Below, piece after piece: positions 38,947 to 47,370 of a stretch of DNA of 64,000 bases (its first letter is position 1; each line of letters starts with the position of its first letter). The position numbers were made by a program, and so were the translations under genes. The notes under the pieces were generated by a model. The model had not been told where the DNA came from. It made no database searches and saw only the letters and a list, made by a program, of their open reading frames with translations. Source of the stretch: Amycolatopsis jejuensis (GTDB lineage Bacteria; Actinomycetota; Actinomycetes; Mycobacteriales; Pseudonocardiaceae); contig NZ_JNYZ01000012.1 of the NCBI RefSeq assembly GCF_000717335.1, positions 186,001-250,000 on the forward strand, written 5' to 3'.

Positions 38947-41405
38947 TGTTCCGGCAGGCCTTCCGGTCGATCGTCGCGCACCGGGCGCGGGTACTGCTGC
39001 CCACGCTCGGGGTGGTGCTCGGCGTCGCGTTCGTCGTCGGGTCGCTGCTCTACGGCGCCGCGGTCCGGACCTCGGTGGAGCGCGCCCAAGCCCGCGCACA
39101 GTCCGACGTCGCGGTCAATGTGCAGCCTTCTCATCTGGACACCCCGCTCGGCGACGACGTCGTCCGGCAGCTCCGCGCGGTCCCGGGGGTCGCGCAGGTC
39201 CGGCCGATCGCCGACGGGCGTGCCTTTCTCGTCGGCAAGGACGGGGCGATCGTCGGACGGCCCGAGCGGGCCGGCGGCGTCAGCTACGACCCCGGCCGCT
39301 ACCCGCTGCGCTCCGGGCAGGCACCCGTCGGCCAGTACCAGGTCGCGCTCGACGAGTTCACTGCCCAGCGCGCGGGTTACCAGGTCGGCGACCAGGTGCG
39401 GGTGATCGTCAACGGCGTCGTCCGCCAGGTGAAGCTCACCGGTGTCTTCGCCGCCGAAGACGCCCGGCTCGCCGGGGGCGGCGCGCTCGTCGCGTTCGAC
39501 CTCAAGACCGCCAGCGCACAGTTCAGCCCGACGCCGGGCGGGTACACGGCGGTCGATCTCGTGGCCAAGCCCGGCGTCAGCCAGGATGCGGTCGCCACGA
39601 GCGTGCGCGCCACGCTGCCGGACACGTTCGACGCCCGGACGGGGGCCGCGCTCAACTCCGCTCCGGCCGATGACAAGCTCACCACTATCCTCCTGCTGTT
39701 CGCGGCCGTGGCACTGTTCGTCGCGGTTTTCCTGGTGGCGAACATGTTCACCATGCTCGCCGCGGCCCGCGCCAGGGAGAACGCGCTGCTCCGCGCGGTC
39801 GGCGCGACGCGGAGGTACGTGCTGCGGAGCGTGCTCGCCGAAGCCGCCGTGCTCGGGGTCGTCGCGACGGCGCTCGGCTACGCACTCGGGATCGGCGTGG
39901 CCCACTTGCTCAACCGCGGGTTCTCCGTGGTCAACGGGCCCGGTGTGCCGCTGCAGGTGTTCAGCGCCGGCGCGGTGGCCGCCGCATTAGGCGTCGGGGT
40001 CGGCGTGACCATGATCGCCGCGTACGTACCGGCACGGCGCGCGGCTGCCGTCCCACCGATCGCGGCGCTGCGGGCCGGGCTGGCGCCGACCGCGAAGTCG
40101 TTGCGCCGCCGGAACCTCATCGGGGTGCTGGTCTGCCTGCTCGGCGCGGTGACCACGGCGGCCGGGACCGAGACGCAGGATCTGCTTTACCTGGGCGCGC
40201 CATTGTTCGTGGTCGGCCTGATCGTGCTGACCCCCTGGCTGAGCCTCGGCTTGACCAAGCTGCTGCGCGGCCCGCTGACCAGGCTTTACGGGGTGCGCGG
40301 CACGCTGGCCGTGGAGAACATCCGCCGCAGCCCACGCCGGACTGCGGCCACCGCGGCGTCGCTGATGATCGGGCTGGCCGTCTGTGCTGCGGTCACCGTA
40401 GGGATCGCGTCCGTCGCTGCGAAGGACGCGAAGGACGTCAAGACCGGCGACAAGGCCGACGTCACTGTCACCGCGGTCGCCTTCGCGGATCTCAGCTCCG
40501 GCACCACTGCCGACATCGCGAAGGTACCCGGCGTGCGCGCGGTCAGTCCGCTCACGCCGGTGTCGATCAAGCTGGCGGAGCGCAAGTACCTCAACCTGAC
40601 GGCCGTGGATCCGGGCAGTGTCAAGGAATTCCTGCGGCTGACGGTCACGGAGGGCTCACTCGACCGGCTGGCCGACGGCATCGCGGTCTCGACCGCGACG
40701 GCGCGGGAGTACGACCTCAAGGTCGGCTCCGAGGTGTCCGGGCCGATCCAGGTGCTGGGCGCGGCCGATCGGCCGGTGTCGGTGCCGGTCGTGGCGATCT
40801 ACGACGCGCCGGAGTCCGCCGGGCTGAAGGCGCTGATCCCGGTGCAGCGCGTTCCGGAAGCGGCGTCTCCGCAGTCGATCCTGGTGAAAGCCGGGCCGGG
40901 ACAGGATCCGGGTGCGCTGCGGAAGCAGATCCAGCAGGCGCTCGCGAACCCCGTGCTGACGGTGCAGACCAAGGCCGAGGCCGCCGAGGCGGCGAGCAGC
41001 CAGGCGGAATCCTTCCTCACCATCCTGTACGCGCTGCTCAGTGTGTCGGTGCTGATCGGCGCGCTCGGCGTGGTGAACACCATGACGATGTCCACTATGG
41101 AGCGGGTGCGTGAGATCGGGCTGCTGCGCGCGGTCGGACTCGGCCGACGGCAGGTCGGATCGGTGCTGCGGGGGGAATCGGTGATCACCTCGATGCTCGG
41201 CGCGGTGATCGGGCTGTTCGCCGGATGCGCCCTCGGCGCGGCGGGGGTACTCAGCATGAAGGGGCTTCCGCTGGTGATGCCGTGGGCGCAGCTGGGCATC
41301 TTCGTGCTGATGACCGTGGTGATCGGGATTCTGGCGGCACTGTGGCCCGCCCGGACGGCTGCCCGGATTCCGATCTTGACCGCGATCCACACTGACACCG
41401 AGTAG
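38946..41405 (+). CDS. FtsX-like ABC transporter permease
   Basis: An 819-residue permease with two FtsX domains. An N-terminal helix (ARVLLPTLGVVLGVAFVVGSLL, residues 14-35) is followed by an extracytoplasmic region, three helices at about 247-360 (LLLFAAVALFVAVFLVANMF; ENALLRAVGATRRYV motif; AVAAALGVGVGVTMIAAYV), a central pair (LIGVLVCLLGAVTTAAG), a second external region and the last helices from 690 (FLTILYALLSVSVLIGALGVV; EIGLLRAVGLGRRQV; ILAALWPARTAAR). This is the mechanotransmission type that extracts or exports compounds or lipids. It forms an operon with the ATPase. Confidence 0.92.
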   Translation: MFRQAFRSIVAHRARVLLPTLGVVLGVAFVVGSLLYGAAVRTSVERAQARAQSDVAVNVQPSHLDTPLGDDVVRQLRAVPGVAQVRPIADGRAFLVGKDGAIVGRPERAGGVSYDPGRYPLRSGQAPVGQYQVALDEFTAQRAGYQVGDQVRVIVNGVVRQVKLTGVFAAEDARLAGGGALVAFDLKTASAQFSPTPGGYTAVDLVAKPGVSQDAVATSVRATLPDTFDARTGAALNSAPADDKLTTILLLFAAVALFVAVFLVANMFTMLAAARARENALLRAVGATRRYVLRSVLAEAAVLGVVATALGYALGIGVAHLLNRGFSVVNGPGVPLQVFSAGAVAAALGVGVGVTMIAAYVPARRAAAVPPIAALRAGLAPTAKSLRRRNLIGVLVCLLGAVTTAAGTETQDLLYLGAPLFVVGLIVLTPWLSLGLTKLLRGPLTRLYGVRGTLAVENIRRSPRRTAATAASLMIGLAVCAAVTVGIASVAAKDAKDVKTGDKADVTVTAVAFADLSSGTTADIAKVPGVRAVSPLTPVSIKLAERKYLNLTAVDPGSVKEFLRLTVTEGSLDRLADGIAVSTATAREYDLKVGSEVSGPIQVLGAADRPVSVPVVAIYDAPESAGLKALIPVQRVPEAASPQSILVKAGPGQDPGALRKQIQQALANPVLTVQTKAEAAEAASSQAESFLTILYALLSVSVLIGALGVVNTMTMSTMERVREIGLLRAVGLGRRQVGSVLRGESVITSMLGAVIGLFAGCALGAAGVLSMKGLPLVMPWAQLGIFVLMTVVIGILAALWPARTAARIPILTAIHTDTE

Positions 41406-41409
41406 CCGA

Positions 41410-42558
41410 TCAGGTCCCGCCCAATGGCCACCGCAGGCCGGTTTCCGGGTTGTCCAGCCATAAAGTCTGCTCGTCACCGCGGACCGTCAAGCCGAAGTGG
41501 GAGCGGTCCGGCCTGCCGAGCGAGTCCCAGCGGTGGTGGGCTTGCTCGGCCAGGTCCCACAGAGCTCGCGGGCCGCCCTGGGCCACCTCCACCCCCGAAT
41601 CCGTGCGGCGGGTGCGGGCCCACGAGCCATCGGGATGGGACAGGGCGAACGTGCCGTCCGGTTCGATGCGGACCGGGTGGATGTCCGGCAGCTCCAGCGA
41701 AGCGAAGAACTCGAAGTGCCGCCGGGGTTTCAGGATTTCCGACATCGACAGCCCGGTCGGCCGCCAGTCCACATCGGACGGTTCGGGCAGGTGGGCCGGA
41801 TGCGGTGGCAGGCGGTGGGCGCGCAGGGGCATGAAGCGGCCGTCGCGGGGCAGGATGCGGCCTTCGGCGGTGCCGTCCTCTCCTACGATCAGGCGGACCA
41901 GGCCGCCGCCCAGTGGACGGTTCAGCGTTGTCACCACGAGGCCGCCAGGTACCGTTTGGGCAAGCCAGGCAAGGGGAATCGTCGACACCGAGGCCGTGCA
42001 CAGCACGCGGTCGAAGAGGATTCCGGTGGGGAAACCGAGCGCGCCGTCGCCGGTGGCGCAGGTGGGCGCGTACCCGCAGGTCGACAGCCGTTCGCGGGCG
42101 GCGGCGGTCAGCCCCGGGTCGATGTCCACTGTGGACACCGAACCGGAACCGCAGCGGTGGCACAGCAAACCCGCGTTATACCCGGTTCCGGTGCCGATCT
42201 CCAGTACCTGATCACCGTCGCGGACCTGCAGTTCCTCCAGCATGATCGCCATGATGGCGGGCATGCTCGACGAGCTGGTCGGCGTGCCGGGGACGCTCCC
42301 GGTGGCGCGGGCGAGCTCCCATCGCGACGGGTCGTCGTCGAGCTGGGTCACGAGGACGTCGCGCGAGTAGACGCGCTCCAGCCAGCCGGGGTCGCTGCGG
42401 TCGACTGCCGCCCACTGCCCGCCCGCGGGTACGAAGAACCGCGGCAGGAAGACGTGCCGGGGCACCGTCGCGAAGGCCTGCACCCAGGGTTGCTCGTGCA
42501 GGACGTCCTCCGCGACGAGCTGCCGGACCAGGCGCCGGCGCAGCCGCTGCGACCGCAT
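41410..42558 (-). CDS. PCMT-like SAM-dependent methyltransferase
   Basis: A 382-residue protein related to protein-L-isoaspartate O-methyltransferase. N-terminal PCMT-like region: VPRHVFLPRFF (about 32-42) and SMPAIMAIMLEELQV (about 97); SAM site VLEIGTGTGYNAGLLC (about 116-131). The C-terminal 170 residues are an added domain (WLAQTVPGGLVVTTLNRPLGGG and following), as in stand-alone actinomycete PCMT-like proteins that often modify peptides. Substrate unknown. It is convergent with the exporter permease (4 bp apart) and divergent from the XRE gene. Confidence 0.85.
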   Translation of the reverse strand: MRSQRLRRRLVRQLVAEDVLHEQPWVQAFATVPRHVFLPRFFVPAGGQWAAVDRSDPGWLERVYSRDVLVTQLDDDPSRWELARATGSVPGTPTSSSSMPAIMAIMLEELQVRDGDQVLEIGTGTGYNAGLLCHRCGSGSVSTVDIDPGLTAAARERLSTCGYAPTCATGDGALGFPTGILFDRVLCTASVSTIPLAWLAQTVPGGLVVTTLNRPLGGGLVRLIVGEDGTAEGRILPRDGRFMPLRAHRLPPHPAHLPEPSDVDWRPTGLSMSEILKPRRHFEFFASLELPDIHPVRIEPDGTFALSHPDGSWARTRRTDSGVEVAQGGPRALWDLAEQAHHRWDSLGRPDRSHFGLTVRGDEQTLWLDNPETGLRWPLGGT

Positions 42559-42599
42559 CCCCCCACGGTAGCCCGCGTGAGCGGAACCACACCCGATGG

Positions 42600-42620
42600 T
42601 TGCAAGCAGGGTGCTTGCAA
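42600..42620. promoter_or_regulatory. Perfect inverted repeat before the XRE-HbhA operon
   Basis: TTGCAAGCA (42600-42608), spacer GGG, and TGCTTGCAA (42612-42620) are exact reverse complements. A further GGCAAGC lies at 42629-42636. It is 50 bp before the XRE start and is a candidate autoregulatory operator. Confidence 0.6.
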
Positions 42621-42669
42621 TAGCTAGCAGGCAAGCGTACTCTCGAGTAGGTCGCGAGGAGGTGACCGG

Positions 42670-43101
42670 ATGACAGAACCCGGCGGAGCACAGCGCCCCA
42701 TGGAGAAGGTCGCGGACATCGCTTCCGACATCGGCGAGTACATCCGCCAGCAGCGCAGTTCGGCGAAGATTTCGTTGCGCCAGCTGTCGAAACTCGCCGG
42801 AGTGTCCAATCCGTACCTGAGCCAGATCGAGCGCGGGGTCCGCAAACCCAGCGCGGAGATCCTCCAGCAGATCGCCAAGGGCCTGCGCATTTCGGCCGAG
42901 GCGCTCTACGTGCAGGCGGGAATTCTCGACCTGCCCACGGGCGGCCCGGTCGGCGATGCGATCCGCGCCGACGCCGAGCTGACCGAGCGGCAGAAGCAGG
43001 TCCTGCTCGACGTCTACGAGTCCTTCCGGCGCGAGAACGCGGCCGGAACCCCCAAGACAGATACCCGAGACACCCGAGAGACCACTGAGGAGTCGGCATG
43101 A
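42670..43101 (+). CDS. XRE-family regulator upstream of hbhA-like gene
   Basis: A 143-residue protein with an XRE HTH at residues about 22-78 (IGEYIRQQRSSAKISLRQLSKLAGVSNPYLSQIERGVRKPSAEILQQIAKGL). A helical segment (LTERQKQVLLDVYESFRREN) and an acidic Thr-rich tail follow. It corresponds in place to the mycobacterial XRE gene preceding hbhA (Rv0474). GAGGAGGTGA precedes the ATG. The stop overlaps the HbhA-like ATG by 4 bp, so they are translationally coupled. Confidence 0.9.
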   Translation: MTEPGGAQRPMEKVADIASDIGEYIRQQRSSAKISLRQLSKLAGVSNPYLSQIERGVRKPSAEILQQIAKGLRISAEALYVQAGILDLPTGGPVGDAIRADAELTERQKQVLLDVYESFRRENAAGTPKTDTRDTRETTEESA

Positions 43102-43772
43102 CCACCCCCAAGACCGAGGACGTCCGCAAGGCCGTCAGCACCGCGCTCGACCAGGTCCGCACCCCGCTGCTCGCCGCGCTCGGCGCAGGCAACCTGGCGA
43201 GCCAGGCCGTGACCGACGCGGTCGCCAAGGCCCGCGCCAACGTCACCAAGAACACCGAGGCCGCCCGCAAGGGCTTCGAGGAGCTGCCGACCGACGTCGA
43301 GAGCCTCCGCGAGAAGCTCGACCCGGCCGAGCTGCGCAAGGCCATCGACGAGTACACCGAGGCCGCGCTCAAGCTGTACAACAAGCTGGCCGAGTCCGGC
43401 GAGCAGGCGTGGGACAAGATCGCCGCGCAGCCGCAGGTCAAGAAGGCCCTCGAACAGCTGGAGGACGCGCTGACCTCCGCGCAGGAGCGCGTGGACGGCC
43501 TGGCCGGCGAGACCCGCGAGCGCGTCGACGGCGTGCTGGCCAAGGTCACCAAGCGCACCCGTTCCGCCGGGGAGAAGGCCGCCCGCAAGGTGACCGAGGT
43601 GGCCGGCGAGGCGGCGGACGCGGTCGAGGAGATCGGCGAGAACGTCGCGCACGAGACCCGGTCGGTGGCCCGCAAGGCAGCCAACCGCACCGCGCCGAAG
43701 TCCCCGTCGACCACCCGCCGCACCACGACGGCGAACGCGAAGAAGCCGGCTGCGCCGAAGGCGGAGAAGTAA
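43098..43772 (+). CDS. hbhA: HbhA-like heparin-binding hemagglutinin homologue
   Basis: A 224-residue, highly helical protein matching mycobacterial HbhA in layout: N-terminal helix (VRKAVSTALDQVRTPLLAALGAGNLA), a long coiled-coil middle (about 35-185) rich in Ala/Glu/Lys, and a Lys/Ala/Pro-rich basic tail (KSPSTTRRTTTANAKKPAAPKAEK). In mycobacteria the tail binds heparan sulfate and the coiled coil is linked to cell envelope and lipid droplets. In this organism a role in envelope organisation is more plausible than virulence. The 3' end is duplicated twice in tandem downstream of the stop. Confidence 0.85.
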   Translation: MTTPKTEDVRKAVSTALDQVRTPLLAALGAGNLASQAVTDAVAKARANVTKNTEAARKGFEELPTDVESLREKLDPAELRKAIDEYTEAALKLYNKLAESGEQAWDKIAAQPQVKKALEQLEDALTSAQERVDGLAGETRERVDGVLAKVTKRTRSAGEKAARKVTEVAGEAADAVEEIGENVAHETRSVARKAANRTAPKSPSTTRRTTTANAKKPAAPKAEK

Positions 43773-43838
43773 GGAAGCTGGCTGCGCTGAAGGCGGAGAA
43801 GTAAGGAAGTCGGCTGTGCTGAAGGCGGAGAAGTAAGA
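43743..43838 (+). repeat. Three 32-bp tandem copies of the hbhA 3' end
   Basis: Units at 43743-43774, 43775-43806 and 43807-43838 share GGCGGAGAAGTAAGG at their ends, each carrying a TAA. The first encodes the Lys-Pro-Ala-Ala-Pro-Lys-Ala-Glu-Lys-stop end of HbhA; the second and third are non-coding copies with few changes. Because 32 is not a multiple of three, read-through would shift frame. Confidence 0.85.
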
Positions 43839-44407
43839 CAGTCGTGGTTGGCCCTGGGCGAAGGACGTCAACTCGCCGCGGTGGGTGGTCGGTTCGCCCC
43901 GGGCTTCGCCCGATAAGGCAGCTCCGCGGCCTGCGGGTGGTTCGCACTGGACGATGAACCCCCAGGCCGCCGCGGTGGGCAGGCTTCGCCCAGGGAAGTG
44001 AAGGCCACCCCGCTGGCGGGGTGCACGGCGGCCGGTTCGCGCCGGTTTCGCCGAAGGCGGCAAGTGAAGACCGAGGGGTCGCACGGCGGCCGGGTAGCTC
44101 AGGCTCCCGGTCGCCGTGCGCTGTGTTGTGCGGGGTGGGCCGCGCGCTGTGTCGTGCCGGGGTGAGCCGTGCGCTGTGCCGTGCGAGGGCGAGCCGCGCG
44201 CTGCGTCGTGCCGGGTGAGCTGTGCGCGGTGTCATGCCGAGGTGAGCTGTGCGCTGTGCCGTGCGAGGGCGAGCTGTGCGCTGCGTCATGCCGGGGTGAC
44301 CGGAGTCACCCTGGTGCGTTGCGTCAGCGGCCTGACCAGCCCGCCGGACGCGGCAGGGGTGGTCCGGGGGTTCGGGCGTCGTGGGCGGTTTGCCGTAAGC
44401 TGGATTC
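43839..44407. repeat. Intergenic region with a 27-bp tandem array
   Basis: After a GC-rich part containing GGGCTTCGCCC-type hairpins (43898-43910 and around 43983), seven units of about 27 bp run from 44113 to 44299 (for example 44166-44192, 44219-44245, 44246-44272, 44273-44299), with core GCTGTGCGCTGTGCC. Two units are 26 bp long, which breaks any reading frame. No gene is supported. Confidence 0.75.
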
Positions 44408-44701
44408 GTGCTGGTTGCCGATTGGATCCTCAGGGTCATCCACTGGGGCAGCGCCTTGGTCGGGCTCTTCGCCTTCGTTCACGCGCTGCTGCAGCGGGCC
44501 GACGCGTACTCGGCTGCCGACCGCAAGACCAAACCCATCTGGATGTTGATCACCGGTGGGTCCACGCTCGCGCTGGTGCTCTTCGAGATCGGCGGGCCCG
44601 GGTTCATCTTCTGGGTGCCGGCGATGGCGGCGGCGCTCGTGTACATCGTCGACGTGCGGCCGCGGCTCATCGAGGTCCAGCGCGGGCACCGCAACTGGTG
44701 A
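44408..44701 (+). CDS. DUF2516 membrane protein
   Basis: A 97-residue protein with three hydrophobic segments (VIHWGSALVGLFAFVHALLQ, PIWMLITGGSTLALVLFEI, GFIFWVPAMAAALVYIVDV) and the basic end RPRLIEVQRG. It matches DUF2516, the family found after hbhA in mycobacteria (Rv0476). Function unknown. Start GTG 44408. The conserved position supports the identity of the HbhA-like gene despite the repeat-filled gap of 635 bp. Confidence 0.85.
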   Translation: MLVADWILRVIHWGSALVGLFAFVHALLQRADAYSAADRKTKPIWMLITGGSTLALVLFEIGGPGFIFWVPAMAAALVYIVDVRPRLIEVQRGHRNW

Positions 44702-44732
44702 CCGCTGCCGCGGGCGGATTACATTCGGCCGG

Positions 44733-45269
44733 GTGACCACCTGGACCATTGCCGGAAGCCTCACCGTCGTTCCCGCAGCCACCCGCACTGACCTGCTCGC
44801 CGAACCCGTCGCGAAAGCGCTTGCCGCGCTGGACGGCGTTGGCGTCGCCGAAATCGATCCCGAACTTGCCGACACCGCCGCGTTCTGCGAGGCGTACGGC
44901 TCGCCGCTCGGTGCGTCGGCGAACTGTGTCGTCGTCGCCGGGAAGCGGGCCGGCGAGGTGCGGTTTGCCGCCGCGCTCGTGCTTGCCACCACCCGCGCGG
45001 ATGTCAATGGCGTGATCAAACGCCGCCTCGACGTGCGTAAGGCGTCGTTCGCCCCGATGGACGAGGCGGTTGCGCTCACCGGCATGGAGTACGGCGGCAT
45101 CACCCCCGTCGGGTTGCCTGCGGACTGGCCGATCCTGATCGACCAGGCGGTCGCCGATTCGCCGGAGCTGGTGGTCGGCAGCGGGATCCGCGGGAGCAAA
45201 CTGCTGATCTCCGGCGCCACGCTTGCCGGGCTGCCGAATGCCGAGGTCATCGACGGCCTCGCGCGCTGA
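44733..45269 (+). CDS. YbaK / prolyl-tRNA editing-like domain protein
   Basis: A 178-residue stand-alone YbaK/ProX-type domain. Motifs: GASANCVVVAGKRAGEVRFAAALVLATTRADVNGVIKRRL (about 68-107) and GMEYGGITPVGLPADWPILID (about 121-141). Members remove wrongly attached amino acids from tRNA in trans, though many actinobacterial forms are uncharacterised. Start GTG 44733. It is followed 9 bp later by the ammonia-lyase homologue, suggesting one transcript. Confidence 0.88.
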   Translation: MTTWTIAGSLTVVPAATRTDLLAEPVAKALAALDGVGVAEIDPELADTAAFCEAYGSPLGASANCVVVAGKRAGEVRFAAALVLATTRADVNGVIKRRLDVRKASFAPMDEAVALTGMEYGGITPVGLPADWPILIDQAVADSPELVVGSGIRGSKLLISGATLAGLPNAEVIDGLAR

Positions 45270-45278
45270 CTGTCCATA

Positions 45279-46652
45279 GTGGACACGCCGGACCTGCTCC
45301 GCGACGGCCCGATCGAACTCGCTCCCGAGCTGCTCGCCCGGGTGCGCCGGCAGCGGGTCGCGATGCTGGCCGCGCTGGAAAACGGCGAACCCGTCTACGG
45401 CGTCAACACCGGGATGGGCCGTCTCGCGGGGGTCCGGCTCACTCCGCAGCAGCAGGCCGAGCACCAGCGCAACCTCCTGGTCGGCCGGGCGGTCGGCGGG
45501 CCGCCGTGGCTCTCGGCGGAGTTGACGCGGGCGTTGCTGCTCATACGGTTGCGCGGCTTCCTCCGCGGTGACGCCGCGGTGAGCGCCGAGCTGGTCACGT
45601 TCCTCGCCGACCGGCTCAACGACGGCTTCCGCCCGGCCGTGCCGCGCGACAGTCTCGGCAGCGCAGGCGAGATCATCCCGCTGGCGCATGCGTTCCAGAC
45701 CTTCACCGGGATCGGGTCCGTGCTCGAAGACGGCGTGCTGACCGACGCCGCCGACGCGCTGGCTCGTCGCGGCGCCCAGCCGTACGTGCTCGGGCCGAAG
45801 GAAGGCGCGAGCCTGATTCAGGGGTCGCCACTGGCCGAGGCGTACGCGTGGGTATGCGGAAATCTGGTACGTCGGCTGGTGTCCTGGCAAATGATGTGTG
45901 CGGCCATTGTCGTCGACGTTCTCGGTGCGCCGCAAGCGATTTACCGCGACCCGAAGTTCCGCGACCTCATCGCGGGCGCCACCGAGCGGCCGGTCGTGCA
46001 GGCGCCAATCTCGGTGCGCGTCGGTCCGGAGGTGCTCGCGTTCGTCGACCGGACCCGGACGGATTTGGCGCACACCCTGCAGGAATCGTGGGACACGCCG
46101 AGTGACTCACCGTCCTTTCTCGACGGCAGCTTCGTCCCCACCACCGGCTACCACGCCGCCGCGCTCGGCCTCCGGATGGACGCGGTGAAGGCCGCGCTGG
46201 TGCACGCGGCGGAGGTCTCCGTCCAGCGCCTGCACCGGCTCCTCGACCCGCAGTTCAGCGGCCTGCCGCCGCAGCTCGCCGTCGACCCGGGTCCGCAGGC
46301 CGGGCTGACCCCGCTGCACAAACGTGCGGCCGGGGAACTGCACGCGATGCGCCGCCTGGCCGCGCCGGCGACGCTCGGCTCACTCGACACGTCCGGCGGC
46401 CAGGAGGACGTGCAAGCGTTTGCGACCGCGGCAGGTGCCGACCTCGAAACCGCGATCGGGCACTTCTTCGTGATCACCGCGTGCGAGCTGATCGCCGGAC
46501 GGCAGGCGCGTTACCTGGCAAAGGGCCCAGGTGCGCCGAACCTGGCCGAAACCTATGCCTGGCTGGCGGAGCAAATACCCCCGATGGCGGTAGACCGCGC
46601 GCTGGGTCCGGAAGTGGACCGGCTCGCCGCGCATTGCCGGGCCTCGGGGTAA
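45279..46652 (+). CDS. Aromatic amino acid ammonia-lyase family protein with altered MIO motif
   Basis: A 457-residue member of the HAL/PAL/TAL family. The active-site loop YGVNTGMG (about residues 40-47) is conserved. The MIO-forming tripeptide, normally Ala-Ser-Gly in GSVGASGDLAPLAH, is here Ser-Ala-Gly within DSLGSAGEIIPLAH (about 126-139). The Ser that becomes dehydroalanine is therefore missing, so classical lyase activity is doubtful. QESWDTPSD (about 270) and the helical C-terminus agree with the fold. It is shorter than typical HAL (about 510). It precedes a convergent osmoprotectant-type transporter. Start GTG 45279. Confidence 0.82.
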   Translation: MDTPDLLRDGPIELAPELLARVRRQRVAMLAALENGEPVYGVNTGMGRLAGVRLTPQQQAEHQRNLLVGRAVGGPPWLSAELTRALLLIRLRGFLRGDAAVSAELVTFLADRLNDGFRPAVPRDSLGSAGEIIPLAHAFQTFTGIGSVLEDGVLTDAADALARRGAQPYVLGPKEGASLIQGSPLAEAYAWVCGNLVRRLVSWQMMCAAIVVDVLGAPQAIYRDPKFRDLIAGATERPVVQAPISVRVGPEVLAFVDRTRTDLAHTLQESWDTPSDSPSFLDGSFVPTTGYHAAALGLRMDAVKAALVHAAEVSVQRLHRLLDPQFSGLPPQLAVDPGPQAGLTPLHKRAAGELHAMRRLAAPATLGSLDTSGGQEDVQAFATAAGADLETAIGHFFVITACELIAGRQARYLAKGPGAPNLAETYAWLAEQIPPMAVDRALGPEVDRLAAHCRASG

Positions 46653-46656
46653 TCAG

Positions 46657-47370
46657 TCACGATTCCCGGCGGGCCCGTTGCAACACCAGCCCCTTCGGCG
46701 TCGTCCACCTGGTCAGCAGGGCGAAAATCCCTTCGCACACCAGCGCCAGGATCACCACCGCCACCCCGCCGCCGAAAATCTCGCCGTAGCCCTGTGCGCC
46801 GAGGGCGAAACCGTCCACGATGTACCGGCCGAGCCCGCCGCCGTCGTTGACGATCGCGCCGATCGCCACCGTCGCGACCAGCTGCAGGAACGCCACCCGC
46901 GCCCCGGCCACGATCACCGGGGACGCCAGCGGCAGTTCCACGCGCAGCATGATCTGCCACTCGCGGTAGCCGGTGCCGCGCGCAGCGTCGACGACCTCCT
47001 GGTCGAGCTGCACGACCCCGGCGTACGTATTGGTGAACAGCGGCGGCAGCGCCAGCGCGACGAGCGCCAGCAGCAGCGGCCAGAAATCCGTGTTCGCGCC
47101 CCATCGGCTGGCCAGGAACCAGAACAGGATGATCAGCCCGAAGCTGGGGATGGCGCGGCCGATGTTCACCGCGCTGCTCGCCAGGAACGCGCCGCGCCGG
47201 TAGTGCGCGAGCCACAGCGCCAGCGGCACCGTGAGCACCGCCGCGACCACCAGTGACAGCGCCGAGAACCACAGATGCTGCACGGTGCGGTACGGAATTC
47301 CGGCCGGATCGCTCCAGCTCCAGCGGTTCGGATCGGCCAGCCATTGGCTCAGCTGGGCGAAGAAGCTCAT
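46657..47370 (-). CDS. Osmoprotectant ABC transporter permease (ProW/OpuC-type), second
   Basis: A 237-residue permease with about six helices (LWFSALSLVVAAVLTVPLALWL, IPSFGLIILFWFLA, FWPLLLALVALALPPLF, GARVAFLQLVATVAIGAIV, GGGVAVVILALVCEGIFALL) and the EAA-loop-like VDAARGTGYREWQIMLRVELPLA (about 125-147). It belongs to the glycine-betaine/choline/carnitine family. ATG 47370 overlaps the stop of the other permease by 4 bp. It ends 4 bp from the convergent ammonia-lyase homologue; no ATPase gene follows. Confidence 0.88.
   Translation of the reverse strand: MSFFAQLSQWLADPNRWSWSDPAGIPYRTVQHLWFSALSLVVAAVLTVPLALWLAHYRRGAFLASSAVNIGRAIPSFGLIILFWFLASRWGANTDFWPLLLALVALALPPLFTNTYAGVVQLDQEVVDAARGTGYREWQIMLRVELPLASPVIVAGARVAFLQLVATVAIGAIVNDGGGLGRYIVDGFALGAQGYGEIFGGGVAVVILALVCEGIFALLTRWTTPKGLVLQRARRES

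Noticed and set aside
43409..43804. Gly/Arg-rich frame over the hbhA end and its repeats
   Set aside because: Out of frame with the clearly coding HbhA sequence and without start signals.
44116..44736. Cys-rich repeat protein across the 27-bp array
   Set aside because: Units of 26 bp break the frame and the Cys content is produced by TGC/TGT words in the DNA repeat.
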